Shown: piece after piece, positions 36,607 through 47,434 of the stretch
How positions within the stretch are numbered: position 1 is the first letter of the stretch
How the letters are laid out: each line of letters opens with the position of its first letter
Source of the DNA: DAHUXD01 sp963736455
Lineage (GTDB): Bacteria > Acidobacteriota > Thermoanaerobaculia > UBA5066 > Gp7-AA6
DNA length: 64,000 bases
NCBI GenBank assembly: GCA_963736455.1
Contig: CAVTON010000001.1
Coordinates: 2,480,001-2,544,000, forward strand
Reading direction: 5' to 3'
Notes under the pieces: model-generated
What the model saw: the letters and a program-made list of their open reading frames with translations, nothing else
Told to the model about the DNA's origin: nothing
The model's database searches: none
Position numbers and translations under genes: made by a program

Positions 36607-38001
36607 CTACGCCGCGGCGCGGCGCCGGCGCTCGGCGAGCGCGTAGAGGATGAATCCGGCGAAGAGGAATCCGAACGAGCCGATGAAGACCTGGACGAAG
36701 AACCCCGTCCTGTCCGGCGTGTCGGCCGGAGGGATGAGGGCGAGAACGATCGAGACGAGCGTCGTCAGGAACCCGAGGCTGTTCCAGAAGACACTTCCCG
36801 CTCTTCCGCCCGGAACCGGAATGGCCTCGGGCTGGCGGGCGATTTCCGCGCGCAGTCGGATCGCCGAAGCGAACATGTAGAGGTAGGGCAGGAAGTACAC
36901 GATGAGGGTCGCGTTGACGAGCTTCAGGTACGCGTCCTTCACGGTCGAGCCCTGGGTGGCCGCGAGGATGAAGATCGCGGAGAACGCGGCCTGGAAGACC
37001 ATGGCGAACCAGGGCGTCTTCCACTTCGGATGGGTCTTCGCGAAGATCGCCGGGAGGTACCGGTCGAGACCGCCGACGAAGAGCAAACGCGCCGTACCGA
37101 TGAGCCAGGCGCCGATGCCGCCGAGGCCGGCGAGCGTCATCAGGAGAGCGATCGGGGGACCGAGCCAGGCGAAGCCGTGGGCCGCCCCGGCCTTCGTGAT
37201 CGCCTGGTTCACGCCGGAGAGGATCGAGACCTCGCTCTTCGGCAGCGCCCAGAGGATCGAGATCGTTCCGAGCAGATAACAGGCGGCGATCGAGATGCCG
37301 GAGATCGCAATCGCTCGCGGAAACGTCCGGCGCGGCTCGACGACCTCGCCCGCCATCGTCGGCGCGAGCTCGAGCCCGGCATAGCCGAAACAGAGGTTCG
37401 CGAAGAACAGCACGGTCGGCAGCGCCGCGAAGTTCGGCAGGAGCGATGCCGCGGGCATCGGGGTCGCCGATCCGGAGCTCGTCAGCGCGACGATGCCGAC
37501 GAAGAGCAGAACGAGGGAAGGCAGCCATTGGGCGAGACCTCCGATGTTCTGCACCCACTTGCCGGTCTTCATGCCCACGATGTTGAACAGAAGCGCGATC
37601 GCCAGCAGGACGAGCGATGCTCCGGCGGCGTAGGTCTGGCTCTGCTCGAGCGCGGCGTACTTCGTCCCGAAGACGTAGAGGGCGAAGACGACCGTCGAGA
37701 GCGTCAGCGTCGGGAAGTAGGTGATGTTCGACGCCCAGTAGAGCCAGCCCGCGAGGAATCCCTGGCGCTGCCCGAACGCCCTCGAGGTCCAGACGTAGAG
37801 CCCGCCTTCTTCCGGGATCGCCGATGAGAGCGCCGTGACCGCGAATCCCTGGGGAATGAAGAAGACCAGCGCCGCGAGGACCCAGAGAAAGAGCGACGAC
37901 GGCCCCGACGCCGCCGCGAGCGCGATCCAGCGCATGCCGACGATCGCGGCGACGTTGAAGAGGACGATGTCCCGGGTTCTGAGCGCGCGCTCGAGGGCCA
38001 T
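36607..38001 (-). CDS. APC-superfamily amino acid permease
   Basis: The 464-residue protein has twelve predicted helices. The APC start RDIVLFNVAAIVGMRWIALAAASGPSS matches the first-helix substrate region, and IPEEGGLYVWTSRAFGQRQGFLAGWLYW the second/third. Further family elements are FGYAGLELAPTMAGEVVEPRRTFPRAI and LGGIGAWLIGTARLLFV. It likely takes up amino acids or polyamines. It lies upstream of the sigma-54 activator on the same strand with a gap of under 30 bases, so the two may be co-transcribed. Confidence 0.88.
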   Translation of the reverse strand: MALERALRTRDIVLFNVAAIVGMRWIALAAASGPSSLFLWVLAALVFFIPQGFAVTALSSAIPEEGGLYVWTSRAFGQRQGFLAGWLYWASNITYFPTLTLSTVVFALYVFGTKYAALEQSQTYAAGASLVLLAIALLFNIVGMKTGKWVQNIGGLAQWLPSLVLLFVGIVALTSSGSATPMPAASLLPNFAALPTVLFFANLCFGYAGLELAPTMAGEVVEPRRTFPRAIAISGISIAACYLLGTISILWALPKSEVSILSGVNQAITKAGAAHGFAWLGPPIALLMTLAGLGGIGAWLIGTARLLFVGGLDRYLPAIFAKTHPKWKTPWFAMVFQAAFSAIFILAATQGSTVKDAYLKLVNATLIVYFLPYLYMFASAIRLRAEIARQPEAIPVPGGRAGSVFWNSLGFLTTLVSIVLALIPPADTPDRTGFFVQVFIGSFGFLFAGFILYALAERRRRAAA

Positions 38002-38020
38002 GCGGTCGGCTCCTAATTGG

Positions 38021-40591
38021 TTACTTCAGGCCTTCCACGAGGTAGAGATCCGACGTGGCGGCGCGGCCGTAGCCGTAGACCCAGGATTTTCCGTCCGGCG
38101 TGAGGTAAACGGGGCCTATGCCGATGATGCCGGACAGCTCGGCGGGAGCGAGGTCCTTCCAGTCTTCGCGCCGGGACGTGGCGACCTCCACCCGGACGAC
38201 GTGGGCGGGGATGCTCCCGCTGACGACGCCGAAGATGAACTTGCCGTCGGAAGACCAGCGAATGAAATCGAGGTCCTTCGTGTTGGCGATGTGCCGCGGA
38301 TCGCCACCGGCCGTCGGGATCAGGAAGAGGTCCTCGGTCCACTCTCCCCACACCGCGGCCCACGCCCCGTCGGGGGAAATCGCGCTCTGGGGAACTCCGT
38401 ACGCTCTTTCGGTGATCGGCCGGGGCTTTCCGTCGGGAAGGTCCTGGACGTAAAGGCGGCGCTTCGCGCCCGGCGGCGTGGCGTGCAGGAGCAGCCTTTT
38501 TCCGTCGGGAAAGAGAGAAACGCTTCCCACGCTCTCGAACCCGGTCTCGTCGATGGCGATCGGGGTTCCCGTGCCCGTGGGCGCGAGCACGTAGCGCCTG
38601 TCGGCGCCGGGTGGGCGCGCCAGCACCCATTTCCCGTCGGTCGAAAGGTCCAGCGCCACGCCTTCCCCGAGCTTGATGGCCGGCGCCCCATCCGTCGTGC
38701 GCACGTAGTACGCGCCATTGACGCCGGCCGCATCGCCGCCCTCGTTGATGAGGATCGTGCGGCCGTCGTCGCTCATGCCGGAGAGGCGCGACTGGTCGAA
38801 CCACGCGAGCTGGCGCTCCTTCGTGTCTCCGGGAGCGAGGCCGAGGATGCCCGGCTGGCTCCCGTATCGTTCGACGAGCACCCGCCCGTCGCGGGAGATG
38901 TCGTGGACGATGAGGCCGACCGGAACCGTGTCCACCACGCGCTGGCGCCCGGAAACGTCAACGCTCTTGATGAGGTACTGTCCTCGCTCGCCGAGATCGT
39001 CGTACCAGATCTCCACGCCGGAGGGCGACCAGGCGAGCCCCTGGCCTCGAATCCCGTCTTTCACCAGGGTCGTCGCTTTTCCGGAGCGGTCCACCGTCAG
39101 GATCGACCGGCCTTCGGTTGCGCCGACGAACACCGCAATGCGATCCCCTCGAGGCGAGAACCGAATGCCGCTAATGCCACGCTCCGATGTGAAGAGGACT
39201 TTTCCGAGAGGCAGCTCGACGCGCGTATGGCCGCCGAAGAATCGAACGATCGCGATCTGCTTGCCGTCGGGCGTCCAGGCGGCCCGCTCGATGTTCTCGG
39301 CGATCGCCCGCGGCGCGCCGCCTCCGAGGGGCACGGTGGCGAGCGTGCCCTCCCCCGATGGGCCGCCGAGGAAGCGTTCCCGCCGGGAGATGGCGAGCTC
39401 TCCCGAGGAGGACACCGAGAAGAGGTCTGCGTTCTTGACGCCGATCGGAGTGGATTCCGGTCCCTCGGGACGCGTCGTGTAGATCTCGATCGGCTGTCCT
39501 TCCCACGAAGCGCCGTAGACGACGCCGCGGCCGTCCGGGGCAAAGCGTGCCGTGCCGAGGTTTCCGCGACGAAACGTCAGCCGTCGGTACGACGGCGACG
39601 ACGGGTTCGCGGGCTTCCAGAGTAAGTGGCCGACCAGCGCGCCGAGCAGGACGGCGGCGGCCGCCACGAGGACCGGCACCCTCACCCACGGTCCGCGCAC
39701 GGCCTTGACCCCCCCGATGGACGAGGGCTGCCCGGACGCCGTCGACAGCGCCTCGAGGTCGAAGGCGAGGTCGTGGGCGGAGTGGAAGCGCTGCTCGGGG
39801 CTCTTTTCGAGACAGTGGCGCACGATGCGTTCGAGGCCGGGCGAGATGGCCTGATTCGTGACGGAGAGATCGGGCGGATCTTCCTTCAGGATCGCCGACA
39901 TCGTGTCGGCCGCCGTGTCGCCGTGGAACGCTCTCTTGCCCGAGAGCATCTCGTAGAGGATCGCCCCGAAGGAGAAAAGGTCCGAACGCGCATCGGCGGT
40001 CCTGCCGCGGACCTGCTCGGGCGACATGTAGCCGAGGGTTCCCATGACGACGCCCGGTTCGGTCCCGGCGGTCGCGGTCGGAAGGTTGGTGACCTGCGAA
40101 CCTTCCTCCTGGTGGGTCAGCTTCGCGAGGCCGAAGTCGAGGATCTTGAGCCGGCCGTCCCTCGTGACGAAGAGATTCTCGGGCTTCAGGTCCCGATGGA
40201 CGATGCCCTTGTCGTGCGCGGCGGCGAGGCCCTTCGCGGTCTGTAGGGCGTAGTCGATGCACTTTCTCTGCGCGACCTTCCCGCCCGCGAGGACCGAGCG
40301 CAGCGTCTCGCCTTCGAGCAGCTCCTGGACGACGTAAGGCGCCCCGTCGGCGCTACCGATGTCGTAGACGGCGGTGATGTTGGGGTGGTTGAGGACCCCC
40401 GCGGCTTTCGCCTCCTGCTCGAATCGGCGCAGACGATCGGCGTCCTGCGAGAACGACGCGGGCAGTACCTTGATCGCGACCTCGCGGGAGAGCCGCGGAT
40501 CGCGCGCCCGATAGACCTCGCCCATGCCCCCGGCGCCGATCTGGCCGAGGATTTCGTAGGGTCCGAGTTTGGATCCGGTGGCGAGTGTCAC
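38021..40591 (-). CDS. PknB-type Ser/Thr kinase with extracytoplasmic PD40-like propeller (paralogue A)
   Basis: From GTG 40591 the protein has 856 residues: a kinase domain (about 11-275), one helix (VLVAAAAVLLGALVGHLLW, about 310-328), and a roughly 520-residue beta-propeller region with repeated DGK/PDG units. Kinase motifs are GAGGMGEVYRARD, VAIKVLP, GIVHRDLKPENL, LDFGLAKL and MSPEQ, all intact. The propeller probably faces the periplasm and could sense a ligand. It overlaps the stop of paralogue B (GTGA), and the kinase halves are nearly identical while the propellers differ, indicating tandem duplication with diverged sensors. Confidence 0.88.
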   Translation of the reverse strand: MTLATGSKLGPYEILGQIGAGGMGEVYRARDPRLSREVAIKVLPASFSQDADRLRRFEQEAKAAGVLNHPNITAVYDIGSADGAPYVVQELLEGETLRSVLAGGKVAQRKCIDYALQTAKGLAAAHDKGIVHRDLKPENLFVTRDGRLKILDFGLAKLTHQEEGSQVTNLPTATAGTEPGVVMGTLGYMSPEQVRGRTADARSDLFSFGAILYEMLSGKRAFHGDTAADTMSAILKEDPPDLSVTNQAISPGLERIVRHCLEKSPEQRFHSAHDLAFDLEALSTASGQPSSIGGVKAVRGPWVRVPVLVAAAAVLLGALVGHLLWKPANPSSPSYRRLTFRRGNLGTARFAPDGRGVVYGASWEGQPIEIYTTRPEGPESTPIGVKNADLFSVSSSGELAISRRERFLGGPSGEGTLATVPLGGGAPRAIAENIERAAWTPDGKQIAIVRFFGGHTRVELPLGKVLFTSERGISGIRFSPRGDRIAVFVGATEGRSILTVDRSGKATTLVKDGIRGQGLAWSPSGVEIWYDDLGERGQYLIKSVDVSGRQRVVDTVPVGLIVHDISRDGRVLVERYGSQPGILGLAPGDTKERQLAWFDQSRLSGMSDDGRTILINEGGDAAGVNGAYYVRTTDGAPAIKLGEGVALDLSTDGKWVLARPPGADRRYVLAPTGTGTPIAIDETGFESVGSVSLFPDGKRLLLHATPPGAKRRLYVQDLPDGKPRPITERAYGVPQSAISPDGAWAAVWGEWTEDLFLIPTAGGDPRHIANTKDLDFIRWSSDGKFIFGVVSGSIPAHVVRVEVATSRREDWKDLAPAELSGIIGIGPVYLTPDGKSWVYGYGRAATSDLYLVEGLK

Positions 40592-43257
40592 GGCTTCTTC
40601 GCCTCGGCCTCGGTCCGCATCCAGATGTCGGCGCTGTTGCTCCCGCGGACCACGAAGCATGCCGCGTTCCGGCAGGCGACGTTGGTGTAGGCGCCCGACG
40701 GCGGATGCGGCAGCACGAGCCGGTCGGATTTCGCCGCCGGGTCCATGACGTGGATGCCGTCGGCGTCGCGATAGACGAAGCGGCTGCCGAAGCTCGATCC
40801 CCGGTTGGCCCGTCCGAGCGTCCTGTAGCCGGGAACGGGCTCCGAGAGCTTCGTCGTTTCGACGTCGTAGACGAGAAGACTCGCCGTCGCATGATCCTTG
40901 AGCGTCACCCCCGAGCCGAAGATCCGGCGTCCGTCGGGCGACCAGGCCATCGGAAAAAACATCACGCCGTCGGCCGGTCCCCGAATTTCCTCGATCGGTC
41001 CGGCCGTGCCGCGGTCGTTCATCGGGAAGAGCACTGCGCTCGTGGTCGTGTGCGCGGCGACGCGGCGGCCGTCGGGCGAGATCATCGGCTCGATGAGCGT
41101 GTCCTTGTCGGTCTTCGTCAATTCGGTCAGCCCGCTGCCGTCGGTCGAGATCGCCCACACTTCGTAGCGCCCGGTGCGGTCGGAGATGAAGACGAGCCGC
41201 TTGCCGTCCGGGGAGAACGTCGGATGGCGGTCTCTCGGTGCATCGTCGAGAAGCTGGCGGAATCCCGAGCCGTCGGAGGACATCACGAAGAGGTCGTCCT
41301 GCGCGCCGCCCCGGGAATCGAACGCGAGCGTCTTGCCGTCCGGCGAGAGGTCGAAGTCCGCGATCTCCTGGGAGCCCTCGTAGACCGCCTCCGGCTTGCC
41401 GGCCGTGCGGCCGTCGGCATCGAGCGTGAGGCGTTCGATCGCGTGGGTGGTCCTCCGGTCGACGAACGCGATGTGGCGCCCGTCCCTCGCGACCGCGAGG
41501 CCTCCGACCTCGCGGGCCGGAAGGCCGAGCGGCTCGGCCGGCCCCAGGACGCTTCCCGTCGCTTCGTCGATCGGGACGCGCCAGAGGTTCATCACGCCGT
41601 TGCGGTTGGAGAGGAAGTACAGGCTGCGGCCGTCGGGCGCCCAGACCGGGTTCCAGTCGACCGCGAGATCGTTCGTGACGGCCACCGGCCGTTCGCCGCT
41701 CTTGAGCCCGCCGTAGGGAATCGTCCAGACGTCGCGCTGGCTGCCGCCCGTCGGGAGCGCCCAGTACGCGATGCGCAGTCCGTGGGGCGAAACGTTCGGC
41801 TGGACTCCGTCCTGCCCGGTCAGGACGCGCCGCGTCTTGCCCGACCCGACGTCCACCGCCCACAGCTCGCTCGTCCCCTGGCGCCCATACGGACGCTGGA
41901 TGGGCTCGGTCGCGTAGACGATCTCCCGGCCGTCCGGCGACCAGGCGGGATCGCTTCCGAAGGGCGTCAGCCGCCGCGCGTTCTCTCCCGTCGCGCTCAT
42001 CACGAACAGTCCGCCGTCGCCGCACTGCGACGCGTAGGCGATCTGCGCGCCGTCGGGTGAGAACGCCGGCGCGTCGCTCTCGCGGTCGCAGTCGGCGGTG
42101 AGGTTCGACGGCTTCCGACTACCGGCGCGCTGGGCGAAGATGCTCGCCCTTCCGTTGGCCCGATGCACGAAGGCCACGAGCTGCCCGTCCGGCGAGAGCG
42201 CCGGAAACTCCTCGGCGCCGGAGAGGTTGGTGAGGCGTGTGTACGTCGGCATCGCGCCCTCGCCGGCCGGGCGCGCGCTGCGTCCGCGGAGGGCCAGATA
42301 CGCGACGGCGAATCCGACCGCGAGCCCGGCGACACCGACGGCGGCGGGAGAGATCCGGAGCGGCCGATGTTTCGCCGGTGCGGCGGTCTGTCCCGACGTG
42401 CCCGAGAGCGCCTCGATGTCGAACGCGAGGTCGTGCGCCGAGTGGAAGCGCTGTTCGGGGTTCTTCTCGAGGCAGTGGCGGACGATGCGCTCGAGGCCCG
42501 GCGAGATGGCCTGGTTCGTGACCGAAAGATCCGCCGGCTCCTCCTTGAGGATCGCCGCCATCGTCTCGCCGGCCGAGTCGGCATGGAAGGCGCGCTTTCC
42601 CGAGAGCATCTCGTAAAGGATCGCGCCGAAGGAGAAGATGTCCGACCGCGCGTCGGCGGACCTGCCCTTGATCTGCTCGGGCGACATGTAGCCGAGCGTG
42701 CCCATGACGACGCCGGGCTCGGTGCCCGTCACGGTTGGCAGATTCGTCTGCGGACCGGACCCGTCTCCGAACGGCATCAGCTTGGCGAGGCCGAAGTCGA
42801 GGATCTTGACGCGGCCGTCGCGGGTGACGAAGAGGTTCTCGGGCTTCAGGTCCCTGTGGACGATGCCCTTGTCGTGCGCGGCGGCCAGTCCGTGTGTCGT
42901 CTGCAGCGCGTAGTCGATCGCCCTGCGCGGGGCAAGCCTTCCCGCGGCGAGCACCGCTCGCAGCGTCTCGCCCTCGAGGAGCTCCTGGACGACGTAGGGC
43001 GCGCCGTCCGACGCGTTCGTCCCGATGTCGTAGACGGCCGTGATGTTCGGGTGGTTGAGGACTCCGGCCGCCTTCGCCTCCTGCTCGAAGCGGCGCAGGC
43101 GATCGGCGTCGCCGGAGAACGACGCCGGCAGCACCTTGATGGCGACTTCGCGAGAGAGCCTCGGGTCCTTCGCCCGATAAACCTCTCCCATTCCCCCGGC
43201 GCCGATCTGGCCGAGGATCTCGTACGGACCGAGCTTGGAGCCGGATGCGAGGGTCAC
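40588..43257 (-). CDS. PknB-type Ser/Thr kinase with extracytoplasmic PD40-like propeller (paralogue B)
   Basis: This 889-residue sibling of the next gene starts at GTG 43257. The kinase domain (about 11-275) has GAGGMGEVYRAKD, VAIKVLP, GIVHRDLKPENL, LDFGLAKL and MSPEQ. A helix near 310-328 leads to TolB/PD40 repeats (ALSPDGQLVAFV, AFSPDGAQIAYAS, WSPDGREIVYAT, TFSPDGKRLVFISD). These units are more regular than in paralogue A. It lies upstream and is translationally coupled to A. Confidence 0.88.
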   Translation of the reverse strand: MTLASGSKLGPYEILGQIGAGGMGEVYRAKDPRLSREVAIKVLPASFSGDADRLRRFEQEAKAAGVLNHPNITAVYDIGTNASDGAPYVVQELLEGETLRAVLAAGRLAPRRAIDYALQTTHGLAAAHDKGIVHRDLKPENLFVTRDGRVKILDFGLAKLMPFGDGSGPQTNLPTVTGTEPGVVMGTLGYMSPEQIKGRSADARSDIFSFGAILYEMLSGKRAFHADSAGETMAAILKEEPADLSVTNQAISPGLERIVRHCLEKNPEQRFHSAHDLAFDIEALSGTSGQTAAPAKHRPLRISPAAVGVAGLAVGFAVAYLALRGRSARPAGEGAMPTYTRLTNLSGAEEFPALSPDGQLVAFVHRANGRASIFAQRAGSRKPSNLTADCDRESDAPAFSPDGAQIAYASQCGDGGLFVMSATGENARRLTPFGSDPAWSPDGREIVYATEPIQRPYGRQGTSELWAVDVGSGKTRRVLTGQDGVQPNVSPHGLRIAYWALPTGGSQRDVWTIPYGGLKSGERPVAVTNDLAVDWNPVWAPDGRSLYFLSNRNGVMNLWRVPIDEATGSVLGPAEPLGLPAREVGGLAVARDGRHIAFVDRRTTHAIERLTLDADGRTAGKPEAVYEGSQEIADFDLSPDGKTLAFDSRGGAQDDLFVMSSDGSGFRQLLDDAPRDRHPTFSPDGKRLVFISDRTGRYEVWAISTDGSGLTELTKTDKDTLIEPMISPDGRRVAAHTTTSAVLFPMNDRGTAGPIEEIRGPADGVMFFPMAWSPDGRRIFGSGVTLKDHATASLLVYDVETTKLSEPVPGYRTLGRANRGSSFGSRFVYRDADGIHVMDPAAKSDRLVLPHPPSGAYTNVACRNAACFVVRGSNSADIWMRTEAEAKKP

Positions 43258-43283
43258 GTGGCCGGGATTCTATCCGCGGCGCA

Positions 43284-43613
43284 TCAGCCGTCGCAGCCCG
43301 CCGCGACGGCGAGGGCGCGGCAGACCTCCGACATCTTGCGGGGGCCGACGCTGCCCACGAAACCGGTGAGCCGATTCTTCTCCACGGTCTGGACGTGATC
43401 GAGATTCACGGCCGAGGGGTGTTTCAGGCCCTCGTCCGCACCGACGAGAACCTCGCTCGGCGCCCCCCGAATCGTGGACGTCACGGGAGCGACCATGACC
43501 GTGTGGAGAAGCCCGATGACCTCCTGTCGCGACAGGACGAGCACCGGCCGGCGCTTGTCGGGCGACGAGAAGCGATAGGACCAGATCTCTCCGCGATTTA
43601 CCTCTCGGGCCAC
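43284..43613 (-). CDS. MazF/PemK-type toxin
   Basis: The 109-residue protein matches the PemK/MazF fold: VNRGEIWSYRF at the start, KRRPVLVLSRQEV, the MVAPVTSTIRGAPSEV core, and SAVNLDHVQTVEKNRL. Family members are ribosome-independent mRNA interferases. The start lies inside the antitoxin gene (16-base overlap), the usual antitoxin-first layout. Family assignment is good; activity is inferred. Confidence 0.85.
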   Translation of the reverse strand: MAREVNRGEIWSYRFSSPDKRRPVLVLSRQEVIGLLHTVMVAPVTSTIRGAPSEVLVGADEGLKHPSAVNLDHVQTVEKNRLTGFVGSVGPRKMSEVCRALAVAAGCDG

Positions 43614-43831
43614 GTGCCTTGATTTTCCCAGCCGGCAAACTCGTCGCCGAGGTTTCCCTTCGGGGAGTAGGCCCTGCGGTACAGCTCGGAGACCCGCCTG
43701 GCGCGGCGCTTGCGGAGGTATTCGGCCGCGGCCCGGCGCAGAACCGCCGAGCGTCCGAGCTCGCGGACTTCCTCGTCGGCGTCCAGGCGCCGCAGGAGCG
43801 GCTCGTCAAAGAGGACCTGTACAGCTTTCAT
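43598..43831 (-). CDS. Ribbon-helix-helix antitoxin
   Basis: The 77-residue protein has an N-terminal RHH DNA-binding region (VQVLFDEPLLRRLDADEEVRELGRSAVLRRAAAEYL) and a charged C-terminal tail (LYRRAYSPKGNLGDEFAGWENQG) suited to toxin binding. It precedes and overlaps the MazF-like gene. The AT-rich stretch upstream (43835-43855) with several ATA/TAT runs is the likely autoregulated promoter. Confidence 0.82.
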   Translation of the reverse strand: MKAVQVLFDEPLLRRLDADEEVRELGRSAVLRRAAAEYLRKRRARRVSELYRRAYSPKGNLGDEFAGWENQGTWPER

Positions 43832-43886
43832 GTGGATAGAATATCACCATATCGCGGGCGGCCTGGGCATGATCGGCCCCGACCCG

Positions 43887-45254
43887 TCAGGGTTGACCCT
43901 TGTCCGGGCGGGTTGCGCGCTCGATTTCCTCGGCCGAGTAGGGCAGGCCCGGCGTCAGGATCTCGTGGCCGGTCTGCGTGACGAGGATCATGTCTTCGAG
44001 GTAGAAGCCCTGGCCCTCGACCGAGAAGATCGGCTCGAAGTCGACCGTCATACCCGCGCGGAGGACTTCCGGCTCGCCCTCGGCGCTGTCGAGGCCGACG
44101 CCGTGGATTTCCCACCACCGGAGCCCGTCCTGGGCGAGCAGCGTTGCGGCGGCGTGTCTTCCGAGAGGAGTCTTCAGAGCCGGCTGCCGCCGGCGCACCT
44201 CCGCCAGGCTCGCCGCGAAGACGTCGTCCCGCTTCACCCCGTCGCGCAGGATCGCGAGTCCCGAGCGGTAGGCGGCGAGGAGCAGCTCCCAGGTCTCGCG
44301 CTGGCCGTCGTCGAAACGGCCGGAGACCGGGGCCGTGCGGCCGACGTCGCCCTCGTAATGATCGAGATCGCAGCCCACGTCCACGCGGGCGATCTCGCCC
44401 GCCTTCATCGCGCGGTTCAAGTGCCGATAGTCGCCGAGCGACTCGAAGGGCACCGGGAATGCGCTCGTCGGGCCGGTCATCACCCACGGCCAGAAGGAGG
44501 GGCCCTCGGCGCCTGCGGCGATGCACGCCGACACGACCTTCGCCTCCGCCTCGCGCTGAGGGCGGCCGGGCTCGATCGCGGCGAGGCCGGCGGACAGCGC
44601 CGAGGCGCTCGCCCTTCCGACGCGCCGGAGGATTGCGATCTCGGCGGGACTCTTGACCAGCCGCATCCCGGTCAGAACGGGCGAGGCGTCCTGGATTCGG
44701 GCGGCGGGCCACAGCTCGCCGAGCGCATGGGCCCACGCCGCGCCCGGGTCGTCGAGCGCCGCGGCGATCGGAGCCGCGTGTTCCCCGGTCACGCCGCGGG
44801 CGTAGAGCCGGAGCTCGGGTCTGGCCTCTTCGCGCCGGATCAGGAAGGTCGAGAGCTCGCCGCGGTCGACCACATGGTCGATCCCGAGCCGCTTCGCCGT
44901 CTCAGGGCCCGGGGCGACGCGGAGGATCTCGAGCATTCCGGCCACGCCGGGCAGCTTCGCCGGGACGAAGAGCCACGTCTCTCGGGCCGCACCGTCGATC
45001 GCGAGGACCGCGCCGACGGCGCTCGGAAGGCCCGTGAAATAGAAGAAGTCGGGATCCTGCCGGAACGCGGCGACGGAGTCCTGGTCGGAGTGGAACTGGA
45101 AGGCCCGCGATCGGGCGAGGAGGATTCCGTCCGGGAATCGGCGCATCGCCTCGGTGCGGCGGGCCTGGAACTCGGAGACGGGCAGCTCGGCGGCGGAAAG
45201 CGAGAGGGCGAGGAGGAATAGCGCAATGGCGGCTGCCGCCTCGATCACCCTCAC
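43887..45254 (-). CDS. Exported M24 metallopeptidase (Xaa-Pro aminopeptidase P-like)
   Basis: The 455-residue protein has a signal peptide (MRVIEAAAAIALFLLALSLSAAELP), an N-terminal creatinase-like domain (about 30-190) and a C-terminal pita-bread domain. The five metal ligands are visible: Asp in ARVDVGCD, Asp in YEGDVGRTAPV, His in EIHGVGLD, Glu in VDFEPIF, and Glu in YLEDMILV. It should remove N-terminal residues preceding proline in the periplasm. The end of the gene is about 55 bases from the antitoxin start, on the same strand. Confidence 0.88.
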   Translation of the reverse strand: MRVIEAAAAIALFLLALSLSAAELPVSEFQARRTEAMRRFPDGILLARSRAFQFHSDQDSVAAFRQDPDFFYFTGLPSAVGAVLAIDGAARETWLFVPAKLPGVAGMLEILRVAPGPETAKRLGIDHVVDRGELSTFLIRREEARPELRLYARGVTGEHAAPIAAALDDPGAAWAHALGELWPAARIQDASPVLTGMRLVKSPAEIAILRRVGRASASALSAGLAAIEPGRPQREAEAKVVSACIAAGAEGPSFWPWVMTGPTSAFPVPFESLGDYRHLNRAMKAGEIARVDVGCDLDHYEGDVGRTAPVSGRFDDGQRETWELLLAAYRSGLAILRDGVKRDDVFAASLAEVRRRQPALKTPLGRHAAATLLAQDGLRWWEIHGVGLDSAEGEPEVLRAGMTVDFEPIFSVEGQGFYLEDMILVTQTGHEILTPGLPYSAEEIERATRPDKGQP

Positions 45255-45255
45255 C

Positions 45256-45290
45256 CTCGCCCTCTCCTCCCTCCGGGGGAGAAGGGATGT
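45256..45290 (-). repeat. Dispersed CCCTCxCCC hairpin repeat, copy 1
   Basis: A stretch of the type accctcgccctctcctccctccgggggagaagg lies between the M24 and S9 peptidase genes. It resembles the reverse complement of the repeats at 56516-56563 and 56653-56692 and can form an imperfect CCCTCTCC/GGGGAGA hairpin. Confidence 0.5.
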
Positions 45291-45318
45291 CTCAGGAGGG
45301 CGCGCCCGTCGGACGTGA

Positions 45319-47430
<2,112 letters not shown>

Positions 47431-47434
47431 CGCG

